Shown: positions 35,457 to 43,939, numbered from the stretch's first letter. The stretch: DNA of 46,008 nt from Deltaproteobacteria bacterium (GCA_026388545.1 JAPLJS010000012.1:1-46008); one strand, 5' to 3'. Notes: generated by a model not told the origin, from the letters alone. A program made the numbers and translations.

Positions 35457-36296
35457 ATGCCGGAAGAAATAACCAGATTAACGCACAAATATCTTCGCCA
35501 TGACAAGAAGTTCCCCCACATATGGTGTCCCGGGTGTGGAAATGGCATCGTACTGGGTGCGCTGATTCGGGCCATCGATCGATCAGGTTTGAAGAAGGAT
35601 GAAATTGTGCTGGTATCGGGTATTGGATGTTCAGGTCGCATGACCGTATATGCGGATTTTGATACCCTTCACACTACCCACGGGCGCGCTCTGACCTTTG
35701 CTACCGGTATAAAATTGGCCAATAATGCACTGAAAGTTATTGTCATTATGGGGGATGGTGATGCGACGGCAATCGGAGGCAATCACTTTATCCATGCCGC
35801 ACGGCGAAATATGGATTTGACGGCAATTATTATAAACAACCATATCTACGGTATGACGGGGGGTCAGCAATCCCCCACAACCCCGCACGGGAGTTTTACA
35901 ACCACAACACCTTACGGACACATAGAAAATACTTTTTCGATTTCGGAATTAGCGACGACTGCCGGAGCATCGTTCGTCGGTCGCGGAACAACATTTCATG
36001 CGCAGCTTCTGGATAAACTGATCGAGAAATCCATCCTCCGAAAAGGTTTCAGTGTTATAGAGGTTCTCTCACATTGTCATGTCCAGTTTGGGAGACGAAA
36101 TATGATGGGGAGTCCTGTCAAGATGATGAAATGGCTGCGGGATCATGTCGTGCCCGTGAAAAAAGCAAAACAGATGACAGATGAGGCATTGGAAGGTCAC
36201 TTTACTATTGGTGCCCTTACCGACTCTGCGAAACCATCTTACGTGGAAAAATATCAAACGGTTCGTGAACGGGCTAAGGCATCTTTAAAAAAGTGA
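35457..36296 (+). CDS. korB: 2-oxoglutarate:ferredoxin oxidoreductase, beta subunit (TPP-binding)
   Basis: 279 aa. WCPGCGNGIVLGAL begins the family signature, and the TPP/Mg site is GDGDATAIGGNHFIHAARRN followed by INNHIYGMTGGQQSPTTP. It forms the active site with KorA. The GGQQSPTT segment is typical of 2-oxoacid:ferredoxin oxidoreductases. A 69-bp gap separates it from korC. Confidence 0.94.
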   Translation: MPEEITRLTHKYLRHDKKFPHIWCPGCGNGIVLGALIRAIDRSGLKKDEIVLVSGIGCSGRMTVYADFDTLHTTHGRALTFATGIKLANNALKVIVIMGDGDATAIGGNHFIHAARRNMDLTAIIINNHIYGMTGGQQSPTTPHGSFTTTTPYGHIENTFSISELATTAGASFVGRGTTFHAQLLDKLIEKSILRKGFSVIEVLSHCHVQFGRRNMMGSPVKMMKWLRDHVVPVKKAKQMTDEALEGHFTIGALTDSAKPSYVEKYQTVRERAKASLKK

Positions 36297-36365
36297 TTCC
36301 CGTAATGCTGGTGAGCACGAATACTATGCCTGTATAAGAATGAAAACATACGAGAGGTTTGAGAT

Positions 36366-36956
36366 ATGATGAGTGGGAGAGATTATCGTAACGAGATACG
36401 GTTTTGCGGCTCCGGTGGCCAGGGGATAATCATGGCGGCAATTGTCCTTGCTGAGGCGGCAGGGGTTTACGACGGCAGGTACGTCTGCCAGACCCAGAGT
36501 TATGGACCGGAAGCCAGAGGAGGAACCTGCAAGGCAGATGTTGTGATAAGCAGTAAAGAAATTGATTATCCGAAATCTTCGCGTCCAGCTCTTCTTCTGG
36601 CAATGAATCAGGCATCCTGCGATAAATATTTTCTGGATCTTGAACCAACCGGTTTATTGATCGTGGATACGACCTTTGTAAAAAAAGTACCTACAGGCAG
36701 GGTTGCCGCTCTTCCCTTTACACGAATTGCACGACAGAAAATAGGCAACGCGGTGGCATCTAACATGGTGGCGCTGGGAGCTTTTGGTCATTTGTGTCAG
36801 ACTGTCACTATGAAAAGTATAGAAGATGCGTTGATGGCACGGGTTCCTAGAGGAACAGAGGATTTAAATCTCCAGGCTTTGCGAGCGGGAATGGAAGCCG
36901 CGCAGCAACTCGATTTATGTACATTACCGCAGCTTGTCAGGGAATATGAGGAATAG
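36366..36956 (+). CDS. korC: 2-oxoglutarate:ferredoxin oxidoreductase, gamma subunit
   Basis: 196 aa with the gamma-subunit signature FCGSGGQGIIMAAIVLAEAA near the N-terminus, then QSYGPEARGGTCKADVV and IGNAVASNMVALGAF. It completes the four-subunit complex. The gene starts ATGATG, so the first or second ATG may be used. It is followed by a strong terminator at 36996-37030. Confidence 0.93.
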   Translation: MMSGRDYRNEIRFCGSGGQGIIMAAIVLAEAAGVYDGRYVCQTQSYGPEARGGTCKADVVISSKEIDYPKSSRPALLLAMNQASCDKYFLDLEPTGLLIVDTTFVKKVPTGRVAALPFTRIARQKIGNAVASNMVALGAFGHLCQTVTMKSIEDALMARVPRGTEDLNLQALRAGMEAAQQLDLCTLPQLVREYEE

Positions 36957-36995
36957 GGGGAAATTGTAAATCGGCATCTTATCTTTTCAGAAAAT

Positions 36996-37030
36996 CAAAA
37001 GGGGCTCTTGATTTCTCAGAGCCCCTTTTG
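36996..37030. terminator. Bidirectional rho-independent terminator after korC
   Basis: Perfect 13-bp stem CAAAAGGGGCTCT (36996-37008) / AGAGCCCCTTTTG (37018-37030) with a 9-nt loop. The A-rich and T-rich ends serve both the kor operon and the convergent small gene. Confidence 0.9.
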
Positions 37031-37065
37031 AATAATTCCTTATACAGAAATGAAGATGAAGCTGC

Positions 37066-37299
37066 TTATTTCTTCACGTCTTCCTTCTTCACATCTTCCT
37101 TCTTCACGTCTTCCTTTACTTCCTTCTTAGCCTTCTTAGCCTTCTTTACCTTCTTTACCTTTTTCTTCTCGGCCTTCTTCTCAGCCTTCTCTTCAACCTT
37201 CTTCTCTTCCTTCGGTGCTGCCGGTGCCTGCGCGAAGCAGAGACCTGTCACAGAAAGTGCAAAGAGAATAGAAATAATAATTGACATCAGTTTCTTCAT
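37066..37299 (-). CDS. Small secreted Lys/Glu-rich repeat protein
   Basis: 77 aa. A Sec signal peptide (1 to about 24, ending CFAQA) is followed by a highly charged tail of KK, KE and EK units ending in a threefold KKEDV repeat. The tail DNA contains 15-bp direct repeats and is prone to slippage. It has no domain. It resembles the Pro-Ala lipoprotein at 7496 in plan: a signal followed by a low-complexity tail. It may bind cell-wall or nucleic-acid polyanions, but function is unknown. A good AAGGAGGTGA ribosome binding site lies before the ATG. Confidence 0.7.
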   Translation of the reverse strand: MKKLMSIIISILFALSVTGLCFAQAPAAPKEEKKVEEKAEKKAEKKKVKKVKKAKKAKKEVKEDVKKEDVKKEDVKK

Positions 37300-37488
37300 T
37301 CATTTCACCTCCTTTCGTTTTGTTTTCTTTATAATTTAGCAAGATCTGTTCCACAATGAAAAAAATAAAATCGCCTGTAATAATAATAGGTTATCAAAAT
37401 GCCCCGACAGCATATTCCTTCTCCGTTGAGGAAGTATTCCCCTTCCTTTGGGGAATTATTCCCTAAAGAGGAGATCCGTCGAAGTTCA

Positions 37489-38001
37489 TCATGACCACCT
37501 ATTGTAGTGAATTCTTGAAGTGTCAAATCGATCTGCCGGAGGTTTATCTTCTGCCGGATGGCCGATGGGAATAACGGCGAGTGGCATTACATGATCAGGA
37601 AGTCTGAGGAGTTTTTGCATACCTAAAACACGTTCTGTTCTCGGGTAGATACCGAGCCAGACCGCTCCCAATTCTTTTGCCTGAACGGCAATCAGGATAT
37701 TTTCTATCGCTGCGGAACAATCCTGTATCCAGAAATCCTTATGTATTTCTAACGTTAAATCTCCACAGACGAGAATTGCTACAGAGGCCATCGTGAGAGG
37801 CTGGGAATACGGATGAAATTTTGGAATTGCATCAAGGATTTCCCGATCAGTAATAATAACAAAATGCCACGGCTGTTCGTTACCTGCCGATGGGGCGCTC
37901 ATGGCAGCTTCCAATATTTCTTTCACTACACTGTCAGGCACCGGTTCTTTTGTGTATCGACGAATGCTTCTTCTTGAAAGAATTGCTTTCATGGCATCCA
38001 T
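37489..38001 (-). CDS. Nitroreductase-family FMN protein
   Basis: 170 aa from the ATG at 38001. GAGGTGG lies five bases before it, whereas the longer frame to 38049 begins with an unsupported TTG. RRSIRRYTKEPVPD, SAPSAGNEQPWHFV and LGAVWLGIYPR are typical of the nitroreductase fold, which binds FMN and reduces nitro compounds, flavins or quinones with NAD(P)H. The substrate is unknown. It follows the DUF2845 gene after 32 bp on the same strand. Confidence 0.9.
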   Translation of the reverse strand: MDAMKAILSRRSIRRYTKEPVPDSVVKEILEAAMSAPSAGNEQPWHFVIITDREILDAIPKFHPYSQPLTMASVAILVCGDLTLEIHKDFWIQDCSAAIENILIAVQAKELGAVWLGIYPRTERVLGMQKLLRLPDHVMPLAVIPIGHPAEDKPPADRFDTSRIHYNRWS

Positions 38002-38033
38002 AGGTTCCACCTCACTTACTTCGAAAAGCTCAT

Positions 38034-38420
38034 CTATTTCCCCTTGCAATCAGACTTGCCCTTGCCGTAACCCCCGGTCTCTTCACTTTTAAGAGTGCCT
38101 CCCTCAAAAGTAAGAATGTAAATAAAATCGTTGTCGCCGCAATTATAGTACCACTTTTCAACCGGCTTTGATTTTTCCTTAAATGCAATTCGATTGGCTT
38201 CACGACTTGCATCCCTGTCCCTTTCGCCTTTTTTGTAGCGTCTGACCTTTTTAGCGCCTGCTTTTTCCTTTGAGGTTGGCTTACCACACTCCAGTTGTAC
38301 CTTTGCCTTGGAGTCTCCGACACTGGCAAACCCGTCGCCGCATCGAAAGGCATTACAGTCAATACTGCCTGATACGATGAACAATGCAATGAATACTATG
38401 GAAATAATTATTCTTATCAT
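38034..38420 (-). CDS. DUF2845-family secreted protein
   Basis: 128 aa when started at the ATG at 38420, preceded by AGAGAGG; the frame to 38477 adds a non-signal leader. A signal peptide (MIRIIISIVFIALFIVSG) is followed by the family pattern FRCGDGFASVGDSKAKVQ and LECGKP, then W(Y)YNCG and GGYG near the end. A basic insert of about 30 residues interrupts the middle. It is probably periplasmic with disulfides. Function unknown. Shares its strand with the nitroreductase gene. Confidence 0.78.
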   Translation of the reverse strand: MIRIIISIVFIALFIVSGSIDCNAFRCGDGFASVGDSKAKVQLECGKPTSKEKAGAKKVRRYKKGERDRDASREANRIAFKEKSKPVEKWYYNCGDNDFIYILTFEGGTLKSEETGGYGKGKSDCKGK

Positions 38421-38564
38421 AACGATTGCCTCTCTAAGTCTCTGATTACAGCCATCATGAAAAAAGGCGGCAGACAATTTGAAAACGGGGGATATGGTTC
38501 TCGAGACGCATTAATACCCCGCCCTTTGCTCTAAGGTATTTAAGCCATTGCCCGCAATAATGCG

Positions 38565-38729
38565 TCAGCTTTTCCTGCTGGTCTTGGCCATGAAAAGAGA
38601 AATAAGCTGTTTTACCTTCTTGCTTTTGCATTTCGGACAGGTAACGTTGCCCTTTTCATGTTCGCTGAAACTCTGTATCAATGAAAACTCCTTCTTGCAG
38701 GCTTTGCAGAGATACTCGTATGTCGGCAT
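38565..38729 (-). CDS. FmdB-like small zinc-ribbon protein
   Basis: 54 aa, below the usual ORF size limit. It begins MPTYEYLCKACKKEFSLIQS and has a second CPKC knuckle (TCPKCKSKKVKQLIS), giving the CxxC...CxxC zinc ribbon of the FmdB/CxxC_CXXC_SSSS family. GGAGGA lies six bases before the ATG. Family members are common in anaerobes; their role is regulatory or unknown. Possible first gene of a minus-strand group with DUF2845 and nitroreductase, though the gap is 145 bp. Confidence 0.85.
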   Translation of the reverse strand: MPTYEYLCKACKKEFSLIQSFSEHEKGNVTCPKCKSKKVKQLISLFMAKTSRKS

Positions 38730-38882
38730 GTTGTCTCCTCCTTTACAGGATTATCGATATTGATCTTTTTGATTTATATATTAATTAAATAGGATATATT
38801 GTCAAGTATTGTCGCTGATAAAATAAAAAAATTTTGCATGCCTTAGTGTAACAACCTTTAGAAAGGAGATCACATAAATATC

Positions 38883-39338
38883 ATGTCAAGGATATTAATC
38901 ATCTATCATTCTCAGACGGGAAACACGGAAAAGATGGCCCGGGCTGTTGCGGATGGCGCCCGGATGATTGAAAATACGGAAACAATCCTGAAAAGAGCTC
39001 AGGATGCTACTTTGGATGATCTTTTAGGATCGGACGGATTAGCAGTCGGCACACCGGAAAACTTCGGCTACATGTCAGGTATGGTCAAGGATTTTTTTGA
39101 CAGGACTTTTTATCCTACTCAGGATAAGGTCTTCAGAAAACCCTATGTCGTCTTCATCAGTGCGGGCAATGACGGCACCGGCGCCCTGAGAGCCATCGAG
39201 CGGATTGCACAGGGCTATAAGTTTAAAATGGTGTATGATCCTGTAATCTCCAAGGGCAAGTTAACTGAGGACGACCTTGCAAAGTGTCATGAACTGGGGA
39301 GTGTTCTTGCAGCCGGGTGTCAGGCGGGGATTTATTAA
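38883..39338 (+). CDS. Flavodoxin-family protein
   Basis: 151 aa. The FMN phosphate loop SQTGNTEKMA (10-19) and the central VGTPENFGYMSGMVKDFFDR are typical of the flavodoxin / NAD(P)H:quinone oxidoreductase-like group. It probably carries electrons or reduces quinones. A strong AAAGGAGAT sits about 15 bases before the ATG, longer than ideal. Divergent from the FmdB gene and convergent with the alcohol dehydrogenase, with only 9 bp between stops. Confidence 0.88.
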   Translation: MSRILIIYHSQTGNTEKMARAVADGARMIENTETILKRAQDATLDDLLGSDGLAVGTPENFGYMSGMVKDFFDRTFYPTQDKVFRKPYVVFISAGNDGTGALRAIERIAQGYKFKMVYDPVISKGKLTEDDLAKCHELGSVLAAGCQAGIY

Positions 39339-39347
39339 AAAGTGGTC

Positions 39348-40379
39348 TTACGATGATCTTTGCGGCTCAATGATCACTTTAAGGGAATCCCCTCCTTCGG
39401 AGACAAGCCGGAAACCAAGACCTGACTTATCCAGAGGCAATCTATGTGTAATCATCTTTCCTACAGGCACGCGGCCTGATCTGATGAGTTCTATTGCAAC
39501 AGTCGCATCCAGGGGGCTGTTGCCGTATGACGGCATCAACTTAATTTCATTGCGCCAGAACTCATTGATAGGGACGGATAGATCCACACCGGGCTCCGTT
39601 GTGGCAAAACAAAGGATAGTGCCGCCGCGATCTACGGATTTCAAAGCCTGGGTGAAAGCGGCCGGCGCCCCGGCACAGACAACGACAAGATCGGCAAGCC
39701 TTCCCTTATTGATATCGCGAACACGTGCGGGAATATCTTCTTTCGCGTGAATAACAGCATCCGCCCCAAATTCCCTCGCCATTTGCAGCCGGTATTCGCT
39801 GATATCCGTCGCTATAATGTTTCCCGCCCCAAGGGTGCGGGCCAGGAGTAGATGCAGAAGTCCTGAGATGCCGCTACCCAGAATGAGTACGGATTGGCCC
39901 GGCTGCAAATTTGCCAATCTCTGCCCGCGGACAACGCATGCCAGGGGTTCGATGAAAACGCCGTCTTCATAGGAAAGCTCATCCGGCAGGAGAAATACGC
40001 CGCGATCCACGTTGAGCGCAGGAACCCTGATGTATTCAGCAAAACCGCCGGGGTCATAGTTTGTCGTGTGCAATGTTTCACAGGCTGTGTGACACCCCCT
40101 GAGGCAGTAGTGACAGGTGTTGCACGGAATATGGTGGGAAACGAAAACCCTATCGGCGATTTTATAATGTTTTACCCCTTCCCCTATCTCGGCAATCTCT
40201 CCCGTGATCTCATGGCCCAAAACCAGCGGCGCCTTGCGAATACGATACCATTCCATGACATCAGAGCCACAGATGCCGCTTGCTATTACCTTTACCAGAA
40301 TCTCACCGGGGCCGATCTTAGGTGCTGGTATCTCTTCCAGCCTCACGTCCCTGTTATTGTAGTACATTGCTACGCGCAT
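39348..40379 (-). CDS. Zinc-dependent medium-chain alcohol/polyol dehydrogenase
   Basis: 343 aa MDR enzyme. Catalytic zinc ligands are C37, H56 and E57 (GICGSD, GHEITGE); the structural zinc knuckle has C86, C89, C92 and C100. A Rossmann loop LILGSGISGLLHLLLA lies at about 165-180. It resembles the sorbitol/threonine dehydrogenase branch. It oxidises a secondary alcohol with NAD(P)+; the substrate is unknown. It lies downstream of the aldolase gene on the same strand, separated by a repeat, so the pair may share a pathway (inference). Confidence 0.9.
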   Translation of the reverse strand: MRVAMYYNNRDVRLEEIPAPKIGPGEILVKVIASGICGSDVMEWYRIRKAPLVLGHEITGEIAEIGEGVKHYKIADRVFVSHHIPCNTCHYCLRGCHTACETLHTTNYDPGGFAEYIRVPALNVDRGVFLLPDELSYEDGVFIEPLACVVRGQRLANLQPGQSVLILGSGISGLLHLLLARTLGAGNIIATDISEYRLQMAREFGADAVIHAKEDIPARVRDINKGRLADLVVVCAGAPAAFTQALKSVDRGGTILCFATTEPGVDLSVPINEFWRNEIKLMPSYGNSPLDATVAIELIRSGRVPVGKMITHRLPLDKSGLGFRLVSEGGDSLKVIIEPQRSS

Positions 40380-40490
40380 CGTTTTACCACCTGATCACTT
40401 TACTAATGTTCAGCCATGGCGTCCCTCCCTTGGCAGGATGGCTTGTTTAACCGCATCTTCCCTATTTGCTGGGAGGGATTGTTTAACCAC

Positions 40491-40529
40491 ACCTTCCCTC
40501 CCCCGGTGGGAGGGATTGAGGGAGGGGGA
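40491..40529 (+). repeat. CCCTCC-rich dispersed repeat
   Basis: ACCTTCCCTCCCCCGGTGGG and onward to GAGGGAGGGGGAT match the elements at 16421, 17651 and 20029 (inverted). A degenerate copy precedes it at about 40441-40480 with a shared TTGTTTAACC segment. Confidence 0.7.
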
Positions 40530-40554
40530 TATCCATGAAACCATGGTCAATTCG

Positions 40555-41265
40555 TCACTGTTTTTCATGCCTAAGAGTTCTAAACAAATCCCAGGCTTCT
40601 TTCGCCGTATAATTTTCATGAATGACGGATCGCAAAGCCCTTATCATGGCCACCGGATGGGGATTCTGCCATACATTTCTTCCCAGATTGATACCGATCG
40701 CGCCTTTTTGCAATACGACCTTGTCGAAGTCTTTACACCAGTAGGTTTTGACCACCCGCGCCCCGAGTTCGGCGGCAATGCGACAGCTCAGCGCAAGGTA
40801 CCTTGCGTCTCGCTTTTCCAATTCTTTGCCGACAGCCGTAACCGCCATCACGGGGATGCCGAAATCCTCGCATTCGTTGACAAGCCCTGATAGGTTTGTC
40901 AGGGACTCACGTTCATAGTCGCTTCCCACAAAGATAGAAATGCCCACGGCAGAAGCATTGAGGCGGATAATCTCCTCTATGGACGTTGTAATACTCTCAT
41001 TTGCCAGGTCTTTGCCGATAACGCTGGTGCCTCCGGATACCCTGAGAATTATTGGTTTACTCTCCGCGGGATTCAATGCCGCGCGTAATACACCCCTGGT
41101 TACAAAGAGGGCATCACAATAGGGAAGAAGCGGAGCTATGGTTTCCCCCGGTTTTTCCAAACAGGACGTCGGACCTTGAAAATATCCGTGGTCTATGGGA
41201 AGAAAAAAACAATGACCATCCGCCTGAATGAGTTGTGACATACGGTTCTTCATTCCCCAATCCAT
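40555..41265 (-). CDS. LsrF-like class I aldolase/thiolase (DeoC/FbaB superfamily), apparent internal deletion
   Basis: 236 aa; relatives are about 265-290 aa. The opening MDWGMKNRMSQ, IDHGYFQGPT, LFVTRGVLR and the Schiff-base lysine K173 (VVKTYW) align with E. coli LsrF as I recall it. After residue 184 the sequence jumps straight to the final GINLGRNVWQNPHP block. About 27 residues are absent, including the strand that normally carries the phosphate-binding GGKK motif. This suggests an in-frame deletion or a divergent barrel, and activity is doubtful. AGGAGG lies nine bases before the ATG. Its neighbour is an alcohol dehydrogenase. Confidence 0.78.
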   Translation of the reverse strand: MDWGMKNRMSQLIQADGHCFFLPIDHGYFQGPTSCLEKPGETIAPLLPYCDALFVTRGVLRAALNPAESKPIILRVSGGTSVIGKDLANESITTSIEEIIRLNASAVGISIFVGSDYERESLTNLSGLVNECEDFGIPVMAVTAVGKELEKRDARYLALSCRIAAELGARVVKTYWCKDFDKVVLQKGAIGINLGRNVWQNPHPVAMIRALRSVIHENYTAKEAWDLFRTLRHEKQ

Positions 41266-41424
41266 TTTTTAATTCCTCCTGAAAGTAAAGTAGTATTCCA
41301 CTTTTCAAAGCAATTTATCTTGACAAATATATTTTAATTATCGAACATTTTCAACACAAAGCTAAAAAATAAAACTTCTTTTGCCGTTAGTGACTTATAC
41401 CAATTTGATTTCGTTCATTAATAT

Positions 41425-41460
41425 TACAGATAGGCGCGATGCCTGTCCTACCGCTCCGTA
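41425..41460 (+). repeat. GATGCCTGTCCTACC dispersed element, single copy
   Basis: TACAGATAGGCGCGATGCCT continues with GTCCTACCGCTCCGTAGG. It is related to 20082-20170 and 31846-31874. Translation through it would give a false N-terminus for the TPR protein. Confidence 0.6.
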
Positions 41461-41534
41461 GGCTGGTCGTCTCGCCCGACACTCTTTATTGTTTGAAGGC
41501 AAATTGGTATTACTTGAAAAAGAGAGGAATAGAT

Positions 41535-42584
41535 ATGAAAATAAAACTTATGTTCATTTCCATTGTTTTTATGCTTCTCACCCCGGTTGTATGTTTGTCC
41601 GCATCTACGGAGATCCTCTCCGAGGGCATTTATAACATGGGTGATGGGGAAACACCGATTATCGCGGAAGGGAAAGCACTGGAACAAGCGAAGAGGCTTG
41701 CTGTTGAACAAGCCGGCACTTATGTAAAGAGTTACTCCAAGGTAAAAAACTTCCAGATTGCGGAAGACGAGGTACAGGTGCTGGCTTCGGGAATAATGGA
41801 AGTAACGGTGCTGGATAAAAAAAGGACTGTGGCGGAAGATGCCATAAAATTCTGGGTCAAGATTAAAGCTGTGGTATACCCTGACAGGATGGAGGTCATG
41901 GCGGAGAGGATCAGGGATCAGGGTCTTGCTGAAGATTACGGGAAAATGAAGGATGCCTATGAGAAGAGTCAAAAAGAAATCGATGCGCTGAAGAAGCAGC
42001 TTGCCGCAGCAAAGGACGAAACAAACAGGCAGCAAATTGTTGCAAAAATTACAGAACAGGAAAAAACCTTTACAACAGGTCAACGATTTGATGAAGGAAT
42101 GCGTTTCGTTATGACGAACAGACCGGACGAAGCAATAAAATCTTTCTCAAAGACTATCGCTGAGGATCCAAATAATTTCAAGGCATATAGCCAGCGGGCC
42201 ATACTGTACGCCAAAAAATTGCAGATTGACAAGGCCATCGCTGATTTCAGCAAGGCTATTGAAATCAAACCGGATGATGCCAGGGGATACGCCGGCCGTG
42301 GGATAACATACAGCAGAACCGGCCAGCATAAAAAGGCCCTTGCCGATCTGACGAAGGCTCTCGAACTTCAACCGGATGCTCCTGCCTTTGCGCTTGCCAG
42401 AGTTTATATATCCCTCGGGCAGTCCTATCGAGCAACCGGGGACAGGTCGAACGCAATCACAAGCTTCAAAAAATCCTGTGAGCTCGGCAATAAAATCGCC
42501 TGTAGACAATTAAAATCAATGCAGGGAGATCGCCGCGGCGGCGACAGGCCGCCACGCAACATCGAAAAAGAGAGTACACGGTAA
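41535..42584 (+). CDS. Secreted TPR-repeat protein with LPP20-like N-terminal domain
   Basis: 349 aa from the ATG at 41535, which has GAGAGGA just upstream; the frame to 41439 only translates a repeat. A signal peptide (1 to about 22) is followed by an LPP20/FlgP-like part (GEGK-type AEGKALEQAKRLAVEQAG), a coiled coil (about 130-175) and about four TPR units (DEAIKSFSKTIAEDPNN and repeats). The tail is basic and Gly/Arg-rich. It is probably a periplasmic scaffold. The metallophosphoesterase gene follows 24 bp after the stop. Confidence 0.82.
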   Translation: MKIKLMFISIVFMLLTPVVCLSASTEILSEGIYNMGDGETPIIAEGKALEQAKRLAVEQAGTYVKSYSKVKNFQIAEDEVQVLASGIMEVTVLDKKRTVAEDAIKFWVKIKAVVYPDRMEVMAERIRDQGLAEDYGKMKDAYEKSQKEIDALKKQLAAAKDETNRQQIVAKITEQEKTFTTGQRFDEGMRFVMTNRPDEAIKSFSKTIAEDPNNFKAYSQRAILYAKKLQIDKAIADFSKAIEIKPDDARGYAGRGITYSRTGQHKKALADLTKALELQPDAPAFALARVYISLGQSYRATGDRSNAITSFKKSCELGNKIACRQLKSMQGDRRGGDRPPRNIEKESTR

Positions 42585-42608
42585 ATTGTTTTGTCACTTG
42601 AGATAGCT

Positions 42609-43763
42609 ATGACCCTTTTCCTCATTACCTTCTTCCTTGCCTATGGAGGAATGCACCTTTATCTTTTCGCCAAGATACGGGGGGCATTCCATCTCAGTGC
42701 AGGCGCCAATTTAGGCATCATCATCTTTGCGGTGATCATGATCCTTGCCCCCATAATCGTGCGGATGGCCGAGCGATACGGCTACGAATCCCTGGCCCGT
42801 TTTATGTCGTATACGGCATATATATGGATGGGGGTGTTGTTATTATTCTTTACTTCGTCCCTGCTTCTTGATCTCTACCGCCTCCTGATATACACAGGCG
42901 GACGTATCCTCCACAGAAATTTTTCTCATCTGACCCTCTCGCCTTTATACGCATTTGTACTGCCCATGCTTATTGCTCTGGGCATCAACACCTATGGCTA
43001 TTTTGAGGCAAAGAATATCAGAACTGAGCAGCTGACAATCAAATCTTCCAAAATCCCCGAGGCGGCAGGCAGGATAAGGATCGTGCAGATATCCGATATT
43101 CATATCGGACTCATTGTGCGAGATGAGCGCCTGCAGCGGATTGTTGAAGAGATAAAAAAAGCAGAACCCGACATCCTGATATCAACGGGAGACCTCGTGG
43201 ATGGACAGCTCAATAACCTTGTGGAACCCTTAACGCTTCTGCGGGAGCTGCATCCCCGATACGGCAAATTCGCAATCACCGGCAATCATGAATTCTTTGC
43301 GGGTATTGGACAGGCCGTTGCTTTTATGCAGGATGCGGGCTTTGTGGTTCTCAGGGGGGAAGGCCTGAACGTAGCGGGAGTGCTCAATATCGCCGGAGTC
43401 GACGATCCTACCGGAGCGCAGTACGGTCTTTCCGGAATGATTTCTGAAAAAACCATGCTGTCGGGACTTCCCGGACAGTATTTCACTCTTCTTCTCAAGC
43501 ACCAGCCTGTCGTGAATAGTGATGCGACCGGGTCATATGATTTGCAGCTTTCCGGACACACCCATGGGGGGCAGATTTTTCCTTTCAACCTCATTACGAG
43601 AAGCGTTTTCCCTTTCCACACCGGGTACTTCAAATTGCCGAATGATTCGCATTTATACGTAAGCAGGGGGGCCGGCACGTGGGGGCCTCCCATCCGTTTT
43701 TTATCACCGCCGGAAATTACGGTGATTGATTTAATCTACGACAAAACACGGCAGGAAAAATGA
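42609..43763 (+). CDS. Membrane-anchored metallophosphoesterase (YkuE-like)
   Basis: 384 aa from the ATG at 42609 (GAGATAG upstream). Four or so membrane helices occupy the first 150 residues. The catalytic domain has all calcineurin-type motifs: SDIHIG, STGDLVDG, TGNHEF, LKHQP and SGHTHGGQ. Relatives hydrolyse phosphoesters of lipids such as UDP-sugars or glycerophospholipids; the substrate is unknown. The stop overlaps a small membrane protein gene by 4 bp. Confidence 0.92.
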   Translation: MTLFLITFFLAYGGMHLYLFAKIRGAFHLSAGANLGIIIFAVIMILAPIIVRMAERYGYESLARFMSYTAYIWMGVLLLFFTSSLLLDLYRLLIYTGGRILHRNFSHLTLSPLYAFVLPMLIALGINTYGYFEAKNIRTEQLTIKSSKIPEAAGRIRIVQISDIHIGLIVRDERLQRIVEEIKKAEPDILISTGDLVDGQLNNLVEPLTLLRELHPRYGKFAITGNHEFFAGIGQAVAFMQDAGFVVLRGEGLNVAGVLNIAGVDDPTGAQYGLSGMISEKTMLSGLPGQYFTLLLKHQPVVNSDATGSYDLQLSGHTHGGQIFPFNLITRSVFPFHTGYFKLPNDSHLYVSRGAGTWGPPIRFLSPPEITVIDLIYDKTRQEK

Positions 43764-43939
43764 GTGACAAAAAGAAGATATTGTGGAAAGTTTTATGGTT
43801 CATGGTTGGTATGGCTGCCATTATAGCCATCCCCATACTGCTCATTGGTCAGTGCTCACAGCCTAAAAAAGCAGAGATCAGGCAATATCAGGGACTAAAA
43901 GCGGAAAGACAGGTTCCTGTGTTGCACATGAAAGCCTGA
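43760..43939 (+). CDS. Small single-pass membrane protein
   Basis: 59 aa. It starts at the ATGA shared with the metallophosphoesterase stop, so it is translationally coupled. MSDKKKILWKVLWFMVGMAA begins one hydrophobic helix (about 8-31), followed by a polar tail with one cysteine (LLIGQCSQPKK). The sequence before the cysteine is not a good lipobox. It may be an accessory subunit of the phosphoesterase (inference). No family recognised. Confidence 0.65.
   Translation: MSDKKKILWKVLWFMVGMAAIIAIPILLIGQCSQPKKAEIRQYQGLKAERQVPVLHMKA

Noticed and set aside
37066-37130. 15-bp repeats as a CRISPR array
   Set aside because: They are contiguous codons of the KKEDV tail, without spacers.
41439-41534. 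Upstream extension of the TPR protein
   Set aside because: It translates a dispersed repeat; the ATG at 41535 has a good ribosome binding site and begins a signal peptide.
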